DNA of 15,161 nt from Flavobacteriales bacterium (GTDB lineage Bacteria > Bacteroidota > Bacteroidia > Flavobacteriales_D > Crocinitomicaceae), in assembly GCA_947458985.1 (NCBI GenBank), contig CANHBA010000039.1, forward strand, positions 1-15,161, written 5' to 3'. Position numbers and translations under genes: made by a program. Under the pieces are notes generated by a model. It was not told the origin of the DNA. It did not search any database and saw only the letters and a list, made by a program, of their open reading frames with translations. Below are positions 13,278 to 15,161 of this stretch, in pieces; the stretch's first letter is position 1; each line of letters opens with the position of its first letter.

Positions 13278-14507
13278 ATGAAAGAACTCCTCTCCAAATT
13301 TGAAAATAAAAGACCCGAAATCGTTTTTGAATGGAAAGATTCCCAAACTGACGCAGAAGGTTGGGTCGTCATCAACTCTTTAAGAGGAGGGGCTGCCGGC
13401 GGAGGTACAAGAATGCGCGTTGGGCTCGACAAAAGAGAGGTAGAATCCTTGGCCAAAACCATGGAAGTTAAGTTTACAGTTGCTGGGCCTGCCATCGGCG
13501 GCGCCAAATCAGGTATCAACTTTGACCCCAAAGACCCTCGCAAAAAAGAAGTGCTCAAAAGATGGTTTGCAGCTGTATCGCCGCTGCTCAAAACCTATTA
13601 TGGCACGGGCGGCGACCTCAACGTCGACGAAATCCATGAAGTCATCCCCATGACCGAAGAATTCGGCGTTTGGCACCCACAAGAAGGCGTCTTTAACGGG
13701 CACTTCAAACCCAACGATTCTCAAAAAATCAACCGCATTGGCCAGTTACAACGCGGCGTTTCTAAAGTTTTAGACAACGATATTTACAGTCCAAAAATCA
13801 GCAACAACTACCTCGTTGCAGACATGATCACCGGCTATGGTGTGGCTGCTTCTATTGCCCACTATTACGACATCTGGGGTGGCGAATTAGCAGGCAAACG
13901 CGTTTTGGTACAAGGCTGGGGCAATGTAGGTTCAGCAGCAGCCTACTACCTCGCTCAACAAGGCGCCAAAATTGTTGGTATCATTGACCGCGTAGGCGGC
14001 CTCATCCAAACAGAAGGTTTCAGTTTCGAGCAAATATTAGAGCTCTTCATTGCTAAAAATGGCAACGAACTCAACGCGCCCAATTTAATGAGCTACGACG
14101 ACATCAATGCTGCATTTTGGTCTACTCCTGCCGACATCTTCATTCCTTGCGCAGGCAGCCGCATGATTACCGAAAATCAACTAGAGCAACTTTTAGCGGC
14201 AGGCGTTAGTGTCATTTCATCTGGTGCCAACGTGCCATTTGCCGACCAAGAAATCTTCTTTGGCCCCATTGCCGAAAAAGCAGACGCATCTTTAGCACTT
14301 ATCCCAGACTTCATTGCCAACTGCGGCATGGCGCGTGTATTTGCCTACCTCATGAGCTCCGACCTCCCTACCCTAGACGACGCTCTTATTTTTGAAGACG
14401 CCAGTCAAACAATTCGTAAAGCGTTGCTCGATACCTATAAGGTGAACGCCACAACAAGAGGCATTGCCAAAACAGCCTTTGAAATTGCGCTCAAGCAACT
14501 CGTCTAA
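13278..14507 (+). CDS. Glu/Leu/Phe/Val family amino-acid dehydrogenase
   Basis: This NAD(P)-dependent oxidative deaminase converts an L-amino acid and water to a 2-oxo acid and ammonia, or the reverse. The ATG at 13278 is preferred over an in-frame TTG at 13266. The 409-aa protein has a dimerisation/catalytic domain (about 1-180) with Lys65 (alpha-carboxylate), catalytic Lys77 in I-G-G-A-K-S-G and catalytic Asp113 in G-G-D-L-N-V-D. A Rossmann domain follows, with G-W-G-N-V-G at 213-218. Aligned without gaps to clostridial glutamate dehydrogenase from memory, the side-chain lysine of that enzyme (Lys89) is Gly41 here, in G-G-G-T-R-M, much like the L-G-G-T-R-M of leucine dehydrogenase. That argues against glutamate as the main substrate and for a non-polar amino acid, though this is inference. 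nhaD follows after 10 nt, probably in one operon. Confidence 0.93.
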   Translation: MKELLSKFENKRPEIVFEWKDSQTDAEGWVVINSLRGGAAGGGTRMRVGLDKREVESLAKTMEVKFTVAGPAIGGAKSGINFDPKDPRKKEVLKRWFAAVSPLLKTYYGTGGDLNVDEIHEVIPMTEEFGVWHPQEGVFNGHFKPNDSQKINRIGQLQRGVSKVLDNDIYSPKISNNYLVADMITGYGVAASIAHYYDIWGGELAGKRVLVQGWGNVGSAAAYYLAQQGAKIVGIIDRVGGLIQTEGFSFEQILELFIAKNGNELNAPNLMSYDDINAAFWSTPADIFIPCAGSRMITENQLEQLLAAGVSVISSGANVPFADQEIFFGPIAEKADASLALIPDFIANCGMARVFAYLMSSDLPTLDDALIFEDASQTIRKALLDTYKVNATTRGIAKTAFEIALKQLV

Positions 14508-14517
14508 TTAAGCAACC

Positions 14518-15161
14518 ATGGAGCTCACGCTGGTACTCATCTTTATCTTAGGCTATACCGCTATCAGCTTCGAACACGCGCTTAAAATAGACAAGCTCAT
14601 TCCGGCGCTGCTCATGATGACGCTATCCTGGGCGCTCATAGCCTTCAATGCACAAGACCACCATGAATTAGGTGAGCACTTGCTGCATCATTTTGGCAAA
14701 ACCACTGAAATCCTCATCTTTCTGATGGGCGCTATGGCCATTGTAGAAATCATCGACTACTTCGACGGTTTTAAAAGTGTGCAAGCTTTGATCAAAGTCA
14801 AAACGGCTTACCAACTCTTAATTGTTGTTTCCGTTCTTGCTTTTGTTTTATCTGCCATCATTGACAACCTTACCGCCACAATTGTCCTGATTTCCATTTT
14901 ACGCAAAATGGTCCCAGAAAAAGAACTCCGCATGTGGATGGCCGGGTTTGTAATTATAGCTGCCAATGCCGGCGGTGCGTGGTCGCCCATTGGAGATGTC
15001 ACCACCACCATGCTCTGGATAGCGGGTAAGGTGAGTTCTATCAAACTCATTGAACATATTTTTTTACCTGCCGTTGTAACGCTAGCCATACCATTAGCTA
15101 TTGCTGCCAAGATATCCATCTTTAAAACCAAACTCCCCGAAAAAAAAGAAATCAAAAAGAG
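14518..15161 (+). CDS. nhaD: NhaD-type Na+/H+ antiporter, 5' part (runs off window)
   Basis: The frame is open from the ATG at 14518 to the window end: 214 codons plus 2 nt, with no stop. The translation is hydrophobic with about five membrane segments (roughly 3-18, 27-43, 62-80, 99-125, 141-170) and a further one near 181-200. The ion-transporter superfamily signatures of NhaD are clear: S-A-I-I-D-N-L-T-A-T at 112-121 and N-A-G-G-A-W-S-P-I-G-D-V-T-T at 150-163, with Asp116 and Asp160 as likely ion-coupling residues. A His-rich loop (48, 49, 54, 57, 58) lies between the second and third segments. The protein exchanges Na+ (or Li+) for H+ across the inner membrane for pH and sodium balance. 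It is 10 nt downstream of the amino-acid dehydrogenase and shares its transcript. At least half of the usual protein lies beyond the window. Confidence 0.9.
   Translation, partial: MELTLVLIFILGYTAISFEHALKIDKLIPALLMMTLSWALIAFNAQDHHELGEHLLHHFGKTTEILIFLMGAMAIVEIIDYFDGFKSVQALIKVKTAYQLLIVVSVLAFVLSAIIDNLTATIVLISILRKMVPEKELRMWMAGFVIIAANAGGAWSPIGDVTTTMLWIAGKVSSIKLIEHIFLPAVVTLAIPLAIAAKISIFKTKLPEKKEIKK

Noticed and set aside
13211..13591. Minus-strand open frame of about 126 codons
   Set aside because: It is antisense to the catalytic core of the amino-acid dehydrogenase, with no domain and no promoter.
14808..15155. Open frame on the minus strand, about 115 codons
   Set aside because: It is antisense to a clear NhaD membrane-protein frame that is open to the window edge; its translation matches no family I know and shows the composition of a shadow frame.
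1..15161. Defence island, phage, transposon or CRISPR content
   Set aside because: No recombinase, transposase, nuclease, helicase or toxin gene and no direct repeat array was seen; every gene is core metabolism or envelope related.

Overview
The window looks like a chromosomal segment of a Bacteroidota bacterium, most likely in or near the Flavobacteriales. Four things in the sequence point there: a secreted protein with a type IX secretion (Por) C-terminal sorting domain, a CarboxypepD_reg/plug/beta-barrel outer-membrane protein beside a GLPGLI-family protein, repeated TAnnTTTG promoter elements of the Bacteroidota housekeeping sigma factor, and A-rich start regions without Shine-Dalgarno sequences. 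I see no phage, transposon, CRISPR array, tRNA or rRNA.

Left part (1-6182, all + strand): a hypothetical lipoprotein (GTG start at 18) is followed after 54 nt by a 914-aa TonB-receptor-like outer-membrane barrel. The barrel gene overlaps a GLPGLI-family periplasmic protein by 29 nt. These three form a probable envelope unit. Next come rmlA (dTDP-glucose synthesis) and a trans-polyprenyl diphosphate synthase, whose start codon directly abuts the rmlA stop codon.

Middle (6183-10326): a 604-aa T9SS-secreted adhesin-like protein has its own -7 promoter element and ends at a strong bidirectional terminator. A minus-strand pair, an HMA-like metal-binding lipoprotein and an alpha/beta hydrolase, runs towards it. 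The promoter of that pair is interlocked with the divergent promoter of a lipocalin-like lipoprotein at 9370. A diverged paralogue of that lipoprotein follows at 9892, separated from it by an intrinsic terminator with a UUCG loop.

Right part (10327-15161): a minus-strand pair encodes an acyl-CoA dehydrogenase and 3-hydroxyanthranilate 3,4-dioxygenase (kynurenine route to quinolinate/NAD). Its terminator hairpin is partly made of the last codons of the dioxygenase gene. Divergent from it are anmK (peptidoglycan recycling, TTG start), an amino-acid dehydrogenase of the Glu/Leu/Phe/Val family, and the 5' part of an NhaD-type Na+/H+ antiporter that runs off the window end.

Most of the content is ordinary core and envelope metabolism. 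I found no convincing new multi-gene system. The points most worth a second look are the overlapping barrel/GLPGLI pair with its upstream lipoprotein, the interlocked divergent promoters with a possibly leaderless transcript, the terminator embedded in coding sequence, the duplicated 'CSKY-EGPS' lipoproteins, and the loss of the glutamate-type specificity lysine in the amino-acid dehydrogenase. No stretch over 300 bases lacks a gene.
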